Below, piece after piece: positions 55,726 through 64,000 of a stretch of 64,000 bases of DNA. The notes under the pieces were generated by a model that was given only the letters and a program-made list of their open reading frames with translations, did no database searches and was not told the origin of the DNA. The position numbers were made by a program, and so were the translations under genes. The DNA is from Mangrovibacterium diazotrophicum (GTDB lineage Bacteria > Bacteroidota > Bacteroidia > Bacteroidales > Prolixibacteraceae): NCBI RefSeq assembly GCF_003610535.1, contig NZ_RAPN01000001.1, forward strand, positions 3,707,320 to 3,771,319, given 5' to 3'. The first letter of the stretch is position 1; each line of letters begins with the position of its first letter.

Positions 55726-56339
55726 AGGTTCAGTTTTAGCTGGTCTTCCAATAAACGGAAGCTCATTCGGTGATGCGGCGACACGCCGTATTGCTCGATT
55801 GCTTTTCGATGGGCAACAGTAGGATAACCTTTATTCCGATCCCACGCGTAATGCGGGAATTTTTGATGTAACTCGTCCATCATATCATCTCTGTAGGTTT
55901 TTGCCAGGATGGACGCTGCAGCGATGGGCAACAACTTTCCGTCACCTTTTACCACGCAGGTGTGCCCAATTTCAGGATACGCTTTAAAGCGATTACCATC
56001 AATTAGAAGGTGTTCCGGAATTACGGAAAGTTGTTCAACGGCGCGGTGCATGGCCAAAAAAGAAGCGTTAAGGATATTGATTTCGTCGATTTCAGTGTGA
56101 CTCACAATACCGACAGCGAATGCCAGTGCTTGCTTTTCAATAATTGGTCGAAGTTGGTAGCGCTGCTTTTCGGTCAGCTTTTTGGAGTCGTTCAACAGAT
56201 CACTTTCAAAGTCAGCAGGCAGAATAACAGCGGCAGCCACAACGGGGCCAGCCAGGCATCCGCGCCCGGCTTCGTCACATCCGGCTTCAATACGGCCTTC
56301 TTCCAGAAATAATTGAAGAGCTGATTTTTCTTTCTTCAT
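55722..56339 (-). CDS. rnhB: Ribonuclease HII
   Basis: The 205-residue enzyme cuts the RNA strand of RNA-DNA hybrids and single ribonucleotides in DNA. The N-terminal [22 protein letters not shown] contains the DEAGRG catalytic motif, followed by LIDGNRF and [10 protein letters not shown] with the remaining acidic residues of the metal site. The length is normal. The start is 73 bases downstream of the GT4 stop on the same strand. Its last four bases overlap those of the convergent dioxygenase-like gene. Confidence 0.95.
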   Translation of the reverse strand: MKKEKSALQLFLEEGRIEAGCDEAGRGCLAGPVVAAAVILPADFESDLLNDSKKLTEKQRYQLRPIIEKQALAFAVGIVSHTEIDEINILNASFLAMHRAVEQLSVIPEHLLIDGNRFKAYPEIGHTCVVKGDGKLLPIAAASILAKTYRDDMMDELHQKFPHYAWDRNKGYPTVAHRKAIEQYGVSPHHRMSFRLLEDQLKLNL

Positions 56340-56412
56340 CTGATTCGCTATTTGAATCGGTGTTTGTTGCTAGTGCAAATAAAGTAATTTGAAAGAAAAT
56401 TGTAAAGCGACA

Positions 56413-57540
56413 TTAGGTATTCATGCAAATTTGGACGCTTCCCCAAAGCATTTCGGCGGTTTTGTCCCATGTGAATTTTTGTTGCTGTTTTCGGCCTTTT
56501 TCAATCAGCGAATCGCGTAATCCGTTTTCGTTGGCAATCCGAATCATTGCGTCTTTGATTTGGGTGACGGCAAAGGGATCGGCGTACAAAACGGCATGCC
56601 CGCCCACTTCGGGCAACGAGGTCGTGTTGGAACAAATTACCGGGATACCGGCGCTCATGCCTTCAATAACCGGAATGCCGAAACCCTCGAAGAACGGAAC
56701 GAAGGTGAGCGCCATTGCCGCTCCCAGCACTTGGTGCAATTCCTCGTTGGGTAAACGCCCTGTAAAAATCACATCATTGCGATGGCGCATGCCTTCGTAG
56801 GTTTTTACGATGTCCTCAGTTTTAAACATTGTGTCCCCGGTTATCAGTAGCTTGGTTACTTTTTCGGTCGAGGTTCGGTAGGCATCGAATGCCCGCAGCA
56901 AACCACAGATATTTTTCCGCGGATGTAATGACCCGATGTATAAAAAGTACGGGATTCCGTCGGTGTATTTGTTTCGTGTCGAAGCTTGTTCTTCCGCAGG
57001 AGTAGGTGTGTAGAGAGTATTCACACCATTGTACACCACGTCAATATTGTCCGGGTTTATATGGTAGGTGCGCACAATATCCTCTTTTGAGTAATAGGAT
57101 ACCGTCGCGATTCGCTTGGCACGTTTGGCAAAGCGGGGAAAGAAAAAATTGTAATAAGCCGCGTAAAAAAAAGGTAAGTCCTTGGGACGGTGTGCAAAGT
57201 TAATGTCGTGAATCACAGCCAACTGTTTCACTTTGGTGCTTAACGAAAGGTAACCGTCGGGCGATAGAAAAAGATCGGCTTTGTATTTTCGAAGAATATG
57301 CGGAATCCGCCATTCAAACCAAATGTACCACAGAATGGGATGGCGTGTTGGCGGAGAAACTACCACGGGGGTGACATTCGTTGAAAAAATAAACTCTTCG
57401 TCGTAAGGCCGGTCAAAGATGAAAATGAACTGGTGTTCAGGATGATTTCGGGTCATCCGCAAAAGTGTCTCCCGCGTGAATGATCCAATTCCTTCCAATT
57501 TCCCCTTGAGCAGCATGCGTGTGTTAACAGCAATAATCAT
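56413..57540 (-). CDS. GT4 family glycosyltransferase
   Basis: The 375-residue transferase has two Rossmann-like domains (GT-B). The C-terminal half holds FLYIGSLHPRKNICGLLRAF, NDVIFTGRLPNEELHQVLGAAMALTFVPFFEGFGIPVIEGMSAGIPVICSNTTSLPEVGGHAVLYADP, with the EGFGxPxxE nucleotide-sugar motif of GT4 retaining enzymes. It should add a sugar from a nucleotide donor to a cell-surface polysaccharide or LPS intermediate. Donor and acceptor are unknown. It is divergent from the flippase at 57634 (93 bases), a hint at a shared glycan-export role. Confidence 0.9.
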   Translation of the reverse strand: MIIAVNTRMLLKGKLEGIGSFTRETLLRMTRNHPEHQFIFIFDRPYDEEFIFSTNVTPVVVSPPTRHPILWYIWFEWRIPHILRKYKADLFLSPDGYLSLSTKVKQLAVIHDINFAHRPKDLPFFYAAYYNFFFPRFAKRAKRIATVSYYSKEDIVRTYHINPDNIDVVYNGVNTLYTPTPAEEQASTRNKYTDGIPYFLYIGSLHPRKNICGLLRAFDAYRTSTEKVTKLLITGDTMFKTEDIVKTYEGMRHRNDVIFTGRLPNEELHQVLGAAMALTFVPFFEGFGIPVIEGMSAGIPVICSNTTSLPEVGGHAVLYADPFAVTQIKDAMIRIANENGLRDSLIEKGRKQQQKFTWDKTAEMLWGSVQICMNT

Positions 57541-57566
57541 TGCGTTTCGGTTTCTTCGATTTAACT

Positions 57567-57574
57567 CAAATGTA
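57567..57574 (-). promoter_or_regulatory. -7 promoter element of the GT4 gene
   Basis: On the minus strand it reads TACATTTG, a perfect TAnnTTTG, 27 bases before the GT4 start codon. On the plus strand the nearly matching TACATTTA at about 57598 could serve the divergent flippase. Confidence 0.5.
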
Positions 57575-57633
57575 CAAAGTCTGGCTAAATTTTTTTTTAC
57601 ATTTAGCCATTAATCTGCCAAACGAAAGCTGCT

Positions 57634-59079
57634 TTGAAGCGAAAGTTTTTTACAAATCTTGTCCTTCTTCTTCTCCTTAATCTGCTGATTAAACCTTTTT
57701 GGATGTTCGGAATCGATCTCACGGTTCAGAATCTGACAGGGGCAGAGGAGTATGGTTTATATTTCGCCGTGTTCAATTTCTCGCTGGTACTCAATATCTT
57801 TTTGGACCTGGGGATTACCAATTTTAATAACCGTTCCATTGCGCAGCACCAGCAATTGTTGCAAAAGTATCTAAGCTACCTGGTTAGTTTGAAGCTTTTA
57901 CTTGCCGTTTTTTATGCACTGATCTGTATTGTGGTGGCCTTGGTTATTGGCTACAACGAGAGGCAGATTTATTTGCTGTTATTTCTGGTCGGCAACCAGT
58001 TTCTACTTTCGTTTACGCTTTATCTGAGGTCGAATATCAGCGCATTGCATTATTTCCGGACAGATAGCTTCCTCTCGGTGCTAGATCGTACACTGATGAT
58101 TGCACTGTGCGGGTTGCTGCTTTTTACCAATTGGTTTGGTATTCGGTTTTCAATCGAGTGGTTTGTGTACGCACAATTCATTGGTTATGTATTGGCTGCG
58201 CTGATCACGATTGGATTTGTGGTCTATTACTCCAAGGGGTTTCGGCTTCGTTTGAACTACAAAGTTTCCCGGTCTTTCTTGCGACAAAGCTTCCCGTTTG
58301 CGCTTTTGGTTTTGTTGATGTCGATTCAAAATCGGGTTGGAACCGTTTTGCTTGAACGTTTCTTGCCGGTGGATGGTAACGAACAAACAGGTATTTACGC
58401 GCAGGCTTTTCGTTTGCAGGATGCCGCGGCGATGCTGGGTTTTCTGTTTGCTGGATTGTTACTGCCTATTTTTTCGCGTATGTTGAAGAAGAAGGAAGAC
58501 ATTTCGCAAATGCTGCGATTCTCGTTTGAATTGATTATCGTGCCGTCAATTTTAGTGGCAATCGTTACTGTTTTTTACGGACATGAGATTATGAGCATGC
58601 TCTATCACCAGCATGCCGACGAGTCCACAAGTTTGCTTCAGATGCTGATGGTTGGTTTCATCGGCATATCGACGACCTATATTTTTGGAACGCTGCTAAC
58701 GGCGAACGGGAGCCTGAAAGCCCTGAATCAGGTCGCATTCATTTTAGTTGTGTTGAATGTCGGGTTGAACATCATCTTGATTCCGCATTTCCAGGCGGGA
58801 GGAGCAGCTTTTACTTCGATGTTCACACAGCTGGGAGCAGCATTGATACAAGTCGTGTTGGTGTGGAAGTATTTTAAACTGAGCCCAAATTATTTGCTTG
58901 TACTTCGGTTAATTGGCTTTGTTTTGTTTCTGCTGCTGGTTGGTAAAATCAGTTTATTCCTCGAGAATTGGCTGTTTGGGATTGCTGTTTTGGTCTCATT
59001 GGGCTTGATTTATGCGATTGTTGTCAAGCTGATTAATTTGAAAGCCCTGCGGGAAATCTTAAATGAAAAAGCATTATGA
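57634..59079 (+). CDS. MOP-superfamily polysaccharide flippase (Wzx-like)
   Basis: The 481-residue integral membrane protein has about 12-14 helices and begins with RKFFTNLVLLLLLNLLIKPFWMFGIDLTVQNLTG, a layout common to O-antigen or lipid-linked oligosaccharide flippases. The start is TTG at 57634; the first ATG would remove the first helix, so TTG is preferred. No functional signature can pinpoint the substrate. The gene overlaps the next by four bases (ATGA), so the two are translationally coupled; the GT4 gene is divergent. Confidence 0.85.
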   Translation: MKRKFFTNLVLLLLLNLLIKPFWMFGIDLTVQNLTGAEEYGLYFAVFNFSLVLNIFLDLGITNFNNRSIAQHQQLLQKYLSYLVSLKLLLAVFYALICIVVALVIGYNERQIYLLLFLVGNQFLLSFTLYLRSNISALHYFRTDSFLSVLDRTLMIALCGLLLFTNWFGIRFSIEWFVYAQFIGYVLAALITIGFVVYYSKGFRLRLNYKVSRSFLRQSFPFALLVLLMSIQNRVGTVLLERFLPVDGNEQTGIYAQAFRLQDAAAMLGFLFAGLLLPIFSRMLKKKEDISQMLRFSFELIIVPSILVAIVTVFYGHEIMSMLYHQHADESTSLLQMLMVGFIGISTTYIFGTLLTANGSLKALNQVAFILVVLNVGLNIILIPHFQAGGAAFTSMFTQLGAALIQVVLVWKYFKLSPNYLLVLRLIGFVLFLLLVGKISLFLENWLFGIAVLVSLGLIYAIVVKLINLKALREILNEKAL

Positions 59080-59711
59080 GAACTTATTCGCCGGAGGATA
59101 TGCAAGAGGCAACAGATTTTGAACTGCTGAAAGAGGTGGATCACCGGCAGATTAAAGGTTTTATTTTGGAGCAAATGTATGAACCAACAAAATGGCTGCG
59201 TTTGTATGGAATTTACCAAGTTGCGATGATTTTTCTTTTTCTGGTGCTCCTTGGCTTTGCTTTGCAAAAGGCGTTTAACGGAAACCTTTCACCACTATGG
59301 TGGATATTGGGAGCACTTGTTTTTTCAGTAACGGTTCTGGTTGTTTTGCATGAAGCAATGCACGCGTTAGTCTATTGGATTTACGGCGCCCGCAAACTGA
59401 CTGTAGGAGCAATTTGGCGGAAATTTATCTTTTATATAGCGGCCGATCGGCAAGTCGTGGATTATGCCGTTTTTAAAAAAGTTGCATTGGCACCATTTGT
59501 AGTGGTGAATGTGCTGACCATTATTCCGGGTGTTCTGCTTTGGCCGCAGCCGGTTGCCGGTTTCTTTCTCAGCATCATGTGTATTCACTCGCTGTTTTGT
59601 GCGGGAGATGTCGCCATGCTTTCTTTTTACGCGAAACATAGCGACAAGACAATTTATAATTTCGACGATCTGAGCCGGGGAAAAACTTTCTTCTACGCTA
59701 AAAAAAATTAA
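59076..59711 (+). CDS. DUF3267 family membrane protein with HExxH-type motif
   Basis: The 211-residue protein has four or more transmembrane helices and HEAMHALVYWIYGARKLTVGAIW, an HExxH zinc motif inside or at the edge of a helix, as in DUF3267, thought to be distant metalloproteases of the site-2 type. SIMCIHSLFCAGDVAMLSFYAKH near the C-terminus could supply the third ligand (Asp). Protease activity is inferred. It overlaps the flippase gene by four bases (ATGA). A link between an intramembrane protease-like protein and a flippase is not one I know. Confidence 0.8.
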   Translation: MRTYSPEDMQEATDFELLKEVDHRQIKGFILEQMYEPTKWLRLYGIYQVAMIFLFLVLLGFALQKAFNGNLSPLWWILGALVFSVTVLVVLHEAMHALVYWIYGARKLTVGAIWRKFIFYIAADRQVVDYAVFKKVALAPFVVVNVLTIIPGVLLWPQPVAGFFLSIMCIHSLFCAGDVAMLSFYAKHSDKTIYNFDDLSRGKTFFYAKKN

Positions 59712-59760
59712 GTCAGATCGGGTGTTTCTAGTTCCGATTCCGTTAATTTAGGTGCATACT

Positions 59761-61974
59761 ATGAGCAGCAAAACAAAATCGTTTGGTACAGCGCCGGTGT
59801 TTTTCACGGCCATTTCTACTATCCTTGGAGCAATCCTGTTCCTTCGTTTCGGATTTGGAGTCGGTACCCTTGGCTTTTGGGGAGTAATTCTGATTATTCT
59901 GGTTGGTCACTTGGTAACTATTCCAACGGCATTGGCTATTTCGGAGTTGGCTACCAACAAACGTGTTGAAGGGGGAGGCGAGTATTTCATTATTTCCCGG
60001 TCTTTTGGTTTGAATATTGGGGCGACCATTGGGATTGCCTTGTACTTGTCGCAAGCCATCAGCGTCGCGTTCTATGTAATTGCGTTCACCGAGTCCTTTG
60101 AACAACTTTTCAATATTGCCAAGTATCATTATGGCTGGGATTTACCCCGACAGGTCGTTAGTATACCTTCCATGGCGATTTTAGCCGTACTTATTTTTAC
60201 CAAAGGAGCCAACCTGGGAGTTAAAACCTTGTATGTTATTGTTGCTATTCTGGCGGTTTCGCTGGGAATGTTTTTCTTTGGAACGACCGAATACGCTGAT
60301 ATTTCCACCTTCAGTATTTTCAAAGCTGAATTTCGGAACATGCACGAATTCTTTTTCATTTTCGCTATCATATTCCCGGCATTCACGGGGATGACCGCAG
60401 GCGTCGGGTTGTCTGGCGATCTGAAAAATCCGGCAAAATCAATTCCCCTCGGAACAACTACGGCAACCGTGCTCGGTATGATCGTTTATATTTTTGTTTC
60501 GTGGAAGTTGGCCGGTTCTGCTTCGGAGGCTGATTTGCTAAACCGGCAATTGATTATGGGAGACATTGCGATTGCTGGAAACATCGTCGTTCCGATCGGG
60601 TTGGCTGCTTCGACCATTTCTTCGGCCATCGGATCGATTTTGGTGGCGCCGCGAACCCTGCAGGCTTTGGCAGTTGACCGTTCGTTCCCCAGCAAAAAGG
60701 TTAATGATTACCTTGCTGCCGATGACAAAAAAGGGGAACCGCAGAAAGCAACGCTGGTTACAATATTGATTGCGATCGTATTTGTGGCAGCCGGAAATGT
60801 GGATATCGTCGCCCGAATTATCTCCATGTTTTTCATGGTTACTTACGGTTCACTGTGTTTAATTTCGTTTTTAAATCATTTTGGTTCTTCGCCATCCTAT
60901 CGTCCGTCGTTCCGCTCGCGCTGGTACTTTTCGCTCATCGGTTTTGTAACTTCTCTTTATGTGATGTTTAAAATTGACACGGTTTATGCGTTAGTAGCGC
61001 TCGGCTCAATGACGCTAATCTACTACGTTGTTGATTACTACCACAGGGATCGTAAAGGATTGGAGATCATATTTACCAATGCGATATTTCAGCTAAACCG
61101 GTCGATGCAGGTGTTTTTGCAGAAGTCGAGGAAAAGAAGCTCGTTCAAGGAATGGCGTCCCAGCTCCATCTGTATCACCGATCGCAGTTTCGACCGGAAA
61201 CATGCCTTCCGTTTGCAAAACTGGCTCGCTTACAAATACGGTTTCGGAACTTACATCCATTTTATGGAGGGCTATTTCTCCAAATCGGCCAATGTTGAAG
61301 CGCATAAAAATCTGGATATTCTCGTGAGCCAATTCGATCGGATAGAAAGTCATGTTTACGTTGATACCATCATTTCTCCTTCATTTACTTCTGCCATTGC
61401 CCAGGCAATTCAGTTGCCGGGAATTGCCGGGATGGAAAATAACATGCTGATTTTCGACAGTGATGTTGAGGACAATGTTAGCCTGGAACGAATTATCGAT
61501 AATTACGCGTTGGTGAATGCGGGTGATTTTGATGTATTGATTCTTCGGACAGGAAAAAAGAAGATTGACACGCGCAACGACATCCACGTATGGTTGCAGC
61601 GCACCGACGAGCACAATGCCAACCTGATGATTCTGTTGGGCTTCATTATTGGAGCACATCCGGATTGGAAGAAAGCGAACATTAAAATTTTCGAATTGTC
61701 GACCCCTGAGAATATTGAAAAGAGTAAAGTTGAGTTGCAAGAGCTGATCACCAAAGGGCGACTACCTATTACGCTTAAGAACATTGAAATTTTGGAAGAA
61801 AAACCGGGAATTGGCATCCGGGAAATGATCAATGAACGTTCGATCGACGCCGGTCTTGTGATTACCGGCTTCCGCGGCGACCATTTAAAACACGACGGCA
61901 GCAGAATTTTTGAAGGCTACGAAAGCAACGCCTTGTTATTCGTGAATAGCCACGACGAAAAGACGATTGAGTAG
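59761..61974 (+). CDS. APC-superfamily permease, SLC12 (cation-chloride cotransporter)-like
   Basis: The 737-residue protein has an N-terminal 12-helix APC core (about 10-430). It starts TAPVFFTAISTILGAILFLRFGFGVGTLGFWGVILI and includes FIFAIIFPAFTGMTAGVGLSGDLKNPAKSIPLGT, the motif shared by SLC12 proteins. A cytoplasmic C-terminal half follows (about 440-737) with an ancient regulatory domain of universal-stress-like fold (CITDRSFDRKHAFRLQNWLAYK...). Potassium-chloride or amino acid cotransport is possible. I chose ATG 59761; an upstream GTG at 59752 adds three residues. It follows the DUF3267 gene by 49 bases. Confidence 0.85.
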   Translation: MSSKTKSFGTAPVFFTAISTILGAILFLRFGFGVGTLGFWGVILIILVGHLVTIPTALAISELATNKRVEGGGEYFIISRSFGLNIGATIGIALYLSQAISVAFYVIAFTESFEQLFNIAKYHYGWDLPRQVVSIPSMAILAVLIFTKGANLGVKTLYVIVAILAVSLGMFFFGTTEYADISTFSIFKAEFRNMHEFFFIFAIIFPAFTGMTAGVGLSGDLKNPAKSIPLGTTTATVLGMIVYIFVSWKLAGSASEADLLNRQLIMGDIAIAGNIVVPIGLAASTISSAIGSILVAPRTLQALAVDRSFPSKKVNDYLAADDKKGEPQKATLVTILIAIVFVAAGNVDIVARIISMFFMVTYGSLCLISFLNHFGSSPSYRPSFRSRWYFSLIGFVTSLYVMFKIDTVYALVALGSMTLIYYVVDYYHRDRKGLEIIFTNAIFQLNRSMQVFLQKSRKRSSFKEWRPSSICITDRSFDRKHAFRLQNWLAYKYGFGTYIHFMEGYFSKSANVEAHKNLDILVSQFDRIESHVYVDTIISPSFTSAIAQAIQLPGIAGMENNMLIFDSDVEDNVSLERIIDNYALVNAGDFDVLILRTGKKKIDTRNDIHVWLQRTDEHNANLMILLGFIIGAHPDWKKANIKIFELSTPENIEKSKVELQELITKGRLPITLKNIEILEEKPGIGIREMINERSIDAGLVITGFRGDHLKHDGSRIFEGYESNALLFVNSHDEKTIE

Positions 61975-61982
61975 AAACAAAA

Positions 61983-62017
61983 AAAGAGCTACAATGTAAA
62001 TTGTAACTCTTTGTTAT
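61983..62017 (+). terminator. Terminator of the SLC12-like gene
   Basis: The stem AAAGAG.TACAAT / ATTGTA.CTCTTT, with a 4-base loop, is followed by TTGTTATT, just past the stop and next to the tRNA fragment. Confidence 0.7.
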
Positions 62018-62023
62018 TGTGTG

Positions 62024-62068
62024 TGGAGAATATCGGAATCGAACCGATGACCTTTTGACTGCCAGTCA
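62024..62068 (-). other. 3' fragment of tRNA-Ala(GGC): attachment-site remnant
   Basis: On the minus strand this reads as the 3' 60% of a tRNA: anticodon loop CTGGCAG (anticodon GGC), a stem partner, variable loop, T arm ATCGG/CCGAT with loop TTCGATT, and the acceptor 3' strand ATTCTCC plus A. The 5' half (D arm, acceptor 5' strand) is missing and replaced by AT-rich sequence. Such 3' tRNA ends are the left-over copy when an element integrates into a tRNA gene. The intact tRNA would then lie at the far right end of the element, beyond 64000. Confidence 0.75.
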
Positions 62069-62183
62069 TAAAAAATCGTATTTTTTTGATTTCTTTTAGT
62101 TTTCTATGTTTGCACAATGCGCTGTTGTACAGTGTTATACCTGCTTATTTTTTCTTTTTATATTATGATTTATTCGAAGTTTG

Positions 62184-62220
62184 TGTGTACATTTGTGTGT
62201 ATAAAAATGAATTGTACACA
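62184..62220. promoter_or_regulatory. Integrase promoter with inverted repeat TGTGTACA/TGTACACA
   Basis: A perfect -7 element TACATTTG (62188-62195) lies 25 bases before the integrase ATG. The inverted repeat TGTGTACA (62184-62191) and TGTACACA (62213-62220) spans it and touches the start codon. TGTACA also occurs at 62126-62131. These could be arm-type Int sites or a repressor operator. Confidence 0.5.
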
Positions 62221-63473
62221 TGGGAAGAAAGAAGCCTGATATAGCGACTGCAATCATTTTGGAGAAACGAGTGACAGATAAAGATGGATTGCATCCCGTA
62301 AAATTAAGAATAACCTACCAAAGAAGACGTAAGTATTATGCCGTAAAGGGCGAGCATTATAGTGTTGATGGATTCACTGCAGTGACAAGCCCTGTGGGGA
62401 GGGGAAAAAACAAGGAAAAACGAAAAACACTCGAAGCAATTGAAAATCGGGCGATCGAGATCATCGACGATGTTCTTGTCAATTTCAGTTTCGAGGCATT
62501 TGAAAGAGAGTATTTAAGTCATAAAGTAAGAAATAGTACTGTCGCAGATTTTTTTGAGGATAAAACGAAAGAACTTGATGAAGCAAACAAGGTTCAGACT
62601 GCGATACTCTATCGGTCAACTTTGATCAGTCTCTTGAAATTTGACAAGAAAATCACATTTCAGAAAATTACGCCTGGCTATCTTGAAAAATACCAAAAGT
62701 GGATGATCGAACAAGAGAATTCATATACCACTATTGGAATGTATATGCGCAACCTAAAGCATATTGTCAATAGAGCAATTGACGCAAGAATCATTGGAGA
62801 TTATCCTTTTGGCGATCCTAAAAAGGGGAAATATAAAATACCCGGAGGGAAGAATAAGAAAAAGGCTCTGACTTTGAAGGATATTGAAAAGCTTTTTAGT
62901 TATACCCCGACGGATAAAAATGAGTACCTGGCTTTGAATTATTGGATTTTGAGCTATTTGTCAAATGGGATGAATATGGTTGACATTGCGAACCTCAGAT
63001 ACAAGGATTTGAAGGGTGATAACATTGAATTTATTAGGCATAAGACTCGGGATACGTCGAAAGAAGTTCCGGTTATTAGGGTGTATCGTCTCAAAGAAAT
63101 AGACGCAATTATCAAAAAGCTTGGTAATTCTGATCGGTCAAAGGATAATTACATATTTCCCATCTTTTTGAAGGGGGACGATGGGATAACTAAACACAAG
63201 AAGCTTCAGCAGCATATTAAGCAGACAAATAAATATATTCGCAGAATAGCTGAGAACGTAGGGATTGCAACCGAAATAACGACGTATTGGGCAAGGCACT
63301 CCTATAGCACCATTCTCAAGCGTTCCGGCGCTCCTATTGAATTTATCAGTGAGCAGCTAGGGCATCAAAGTACTAAAATCACAAGGCATTATCTGGATAG
63401 TTTTGAAGATGAACACAGAGAAAGATTTTCTACCATTTTACTTCCTCAAACTGATGGAACAAAGTCTGTTTAG
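62220..63473 (+). CDS. Tyrosine recombinase/integrase, CTnDOT-like Bacteroidota clade
   Basis: The 417-residue integrase has an N-terminal arm-binding region, a SAM-like core-binding domain (about 105-205) and a catalytic domain (about 220-410). Visible catalytic parts are Lys in RHKTRDTSKEVPV, Arg359-His360 in TTYWARHSYSTI, His382 in QLGHQS, and the nucleophile Tyr391 in TRHYLDSF. The first catalytic Arg (normally GxR) is replaced: SNGMNMVD has Asn252 there. Bacteroidota integrases of the CTnDOT group are known to lack this Arg. The gene points away from the tRNA-Ala fragment at 62024, as expected for an integrase at the end of an element. Confidence 0.93.
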   Translation: MGRKKPDIATAIILEKRVTDKDGLHPVKLRITYQRRRKYYAVKGEHYSVDGFTAVTSPVGRGKNKEKRKTLEAIENRAIEIIDDVLVNFSFEAFEREYLSHKVRNSTVADFFEDKTKELDEANKVQTAILYRSTLISLLKFDKKITFQKITPGYLEKYQKWMIEQENSYTTIGMYMRNLKHIVNRAIDARIIGDYPFGDPKKGKYKIPGGKNKKKALTLKDIEKLFSYTPTDKNEYLALNYWILSYLSNGMNMVDIANLRYKDLKGDNIEFIRHKTRDTSKEVPVIRVYRLKEIDAIIKKLGNSDRSKDNYIFPIFLKGDDGITKHKKLQQHIKQTNKYIRRIAENVGIATEITTYWARHSYSTILKRSGAPIEFISEQLGHQSTKITRHYLDSFEDEHRERFSTILLPQTDGTKSV

Positions 63474-63951
63474 TTAAGAGAGCACTATCAATAGCCGGTA
63501 GAAAGACAAGAAGTAAGAATCTTGACTCGCAGTATCTCAATAATTTGATGGAGACAAATCCGGAAACAGGCCCGCTGGCACTTGTTCCCGGTTGCATTTT
63601 TAACTATAAATCCAAGGCTAAAATACGTATTTATCGTTTGCTCGTAGCGCAATTCATATTTTCAAAAGAAGAAAAACGGCAAAAAAGAAGAAAAGTCTCC
63701 GGTCAGCGCTCCGCTGGAAAAACAAGACTGTTCTGCCAGCAAATGAGAAATACGATAATATTGAATGAAACGGGCAGCAGAACACTTGTCTTGGTCTTGT
63801 CTGTCCCCAAAGGCGGAGGGCTAATTTTATTTTTATTGTTTTTAAGGCGGTTCCCTTTATAACTACATGAATTGATGAAAATTCCTTTGAAAAATTATTT
63901 TTAAAATTTGTATTTATTGTAAATTAGAGCTTAACAACTAATCAACTAGCT
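63474..63951. other. Spacer after the integrase; no clear gene
   Basis: An open frame 63545-63862 (plus, 105 codons) exists, but its product is mixed, basic and low in recognisable motifs, and I do not support it as a gene. The sequence contains a small hairpin CAGCG/CGCTG near 63706 and AT-rich DNA after 63860 that may hold the promoter of the next gene. Confidence 0.4.
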
Positions 63952-64000
63952 ATGCATACTATTCCCCGCGAAATCAATAACCATATTGGGCTTCCGGCTC
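63952..64000 (+). CDS. Partial gene running off the window, product MHTIPREINNHIGLPA...
   Basis: An ATG at 63952, after an AT-rich region, opens a frame that stays open to the window end (16 codons visible). It would be the first cargo gene of the element after the integrase. No family can be assigned from 16 residues; whether it is a real gene needs the adjacent sequence. Confidence 0.35.
   Translation, partial: MHTIPREINNHIGLPA

Noticed and set aside
63545-63862. 105-codon plus-strand frame after the integrase
   Set aside because: Product is a patchwork of basic and hydrophobic stretches without a recognisable domain; no promoter element or coupling seen.
1-64000. CRISPR arrays, insertion sequences, rRNA genes
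   Set aside because: No regularly spaced repeats, transposase genes or rRNA-like segments were recognised anywhere in the window.

Overview
The window looks like a chromosome segment of a Bacteroidota bacterium, probably Marinilabiliales/Prolixibacteraceae-like (the family placement is inference). The evidence is several promoters with the Bacteroidota -7 element TAnnTTTG, a hybrid two-component system (HTCS) beside a polysaccharide locus, DUF4837 and Tat genes of Bacteroidota type, a CTnDOT-like clade integrase, and cobalamin-dependent ribonucleotide reductase.

Layout. 1-9400 holds housekeeping genes: waaA (Kdo transferase), nrdJ, a DUF4837 lipoprotein, and a leftward operon M23 peptidase-dxr-rseP-tatA. 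An initiator tRNA-Met follows, with a textbook promoter and terminator. 9417-10637 is an AT-rich orphan gene with a clan GH-A-like active site. 10855-15125 is a redox/oxidative-stress block: nitroreductase and an OhrR-type MarR regulator, a secreted peroxiredoxin-like protein, an FMN reductase, superoxide dismutase, and a divergent SufR-like cysteine-rich regulator. 15419-38329 is a leftward run of eleven genes for pectin rhamnogalacturonan breakdown: PL22, GH106, an unclassified six-hairpin enzyme, GH2, a DUF4450 giant, an unclassified beta-propeller, a tandem CE12 esterase, PL11, another CE12, GH105 and GH95. It is headed by an HTCS sensor/regulator at 38966-43366. There is no SusC/SusD pair in or next to the locus.

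43522-45998 pairs an unrecognised lipoprotein with a divergent LuxR-type regulator that has lost its phospho-acceptor Asp. 46010-53362 holds a YfeH-like transporter and a five-gene MacAB/TolC-type efflux operon. 53610-61974 holds kbl, a periplasmic intradiol-dioxygenase-like protein, rnhB, a GT4 glycosyltransferase, a flippase, a DUF3267 protein and an SLC12-like permease. At 62024 a 3' fragment of tRNA-Ala(GGC) marks an attachment site. It is followed by a tyrosine integrase at 62220, so the last 2 kb is probably the left end of an integrative element that continues past the window.

How the genes work together. The pectin cluster can cut the rhamnogalacturonan backbone (PL11), remove acetyl groups (CE12 modules), trim side chains (GH2, GH95 and the unclassified enzymes), and take unsaturated products and rhamnose apart (GH105, PL22, GH106), with the HTCS sensing a product. 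The redox block has two regulators placed next to their likely targets, each with a palindrome at the promoter.
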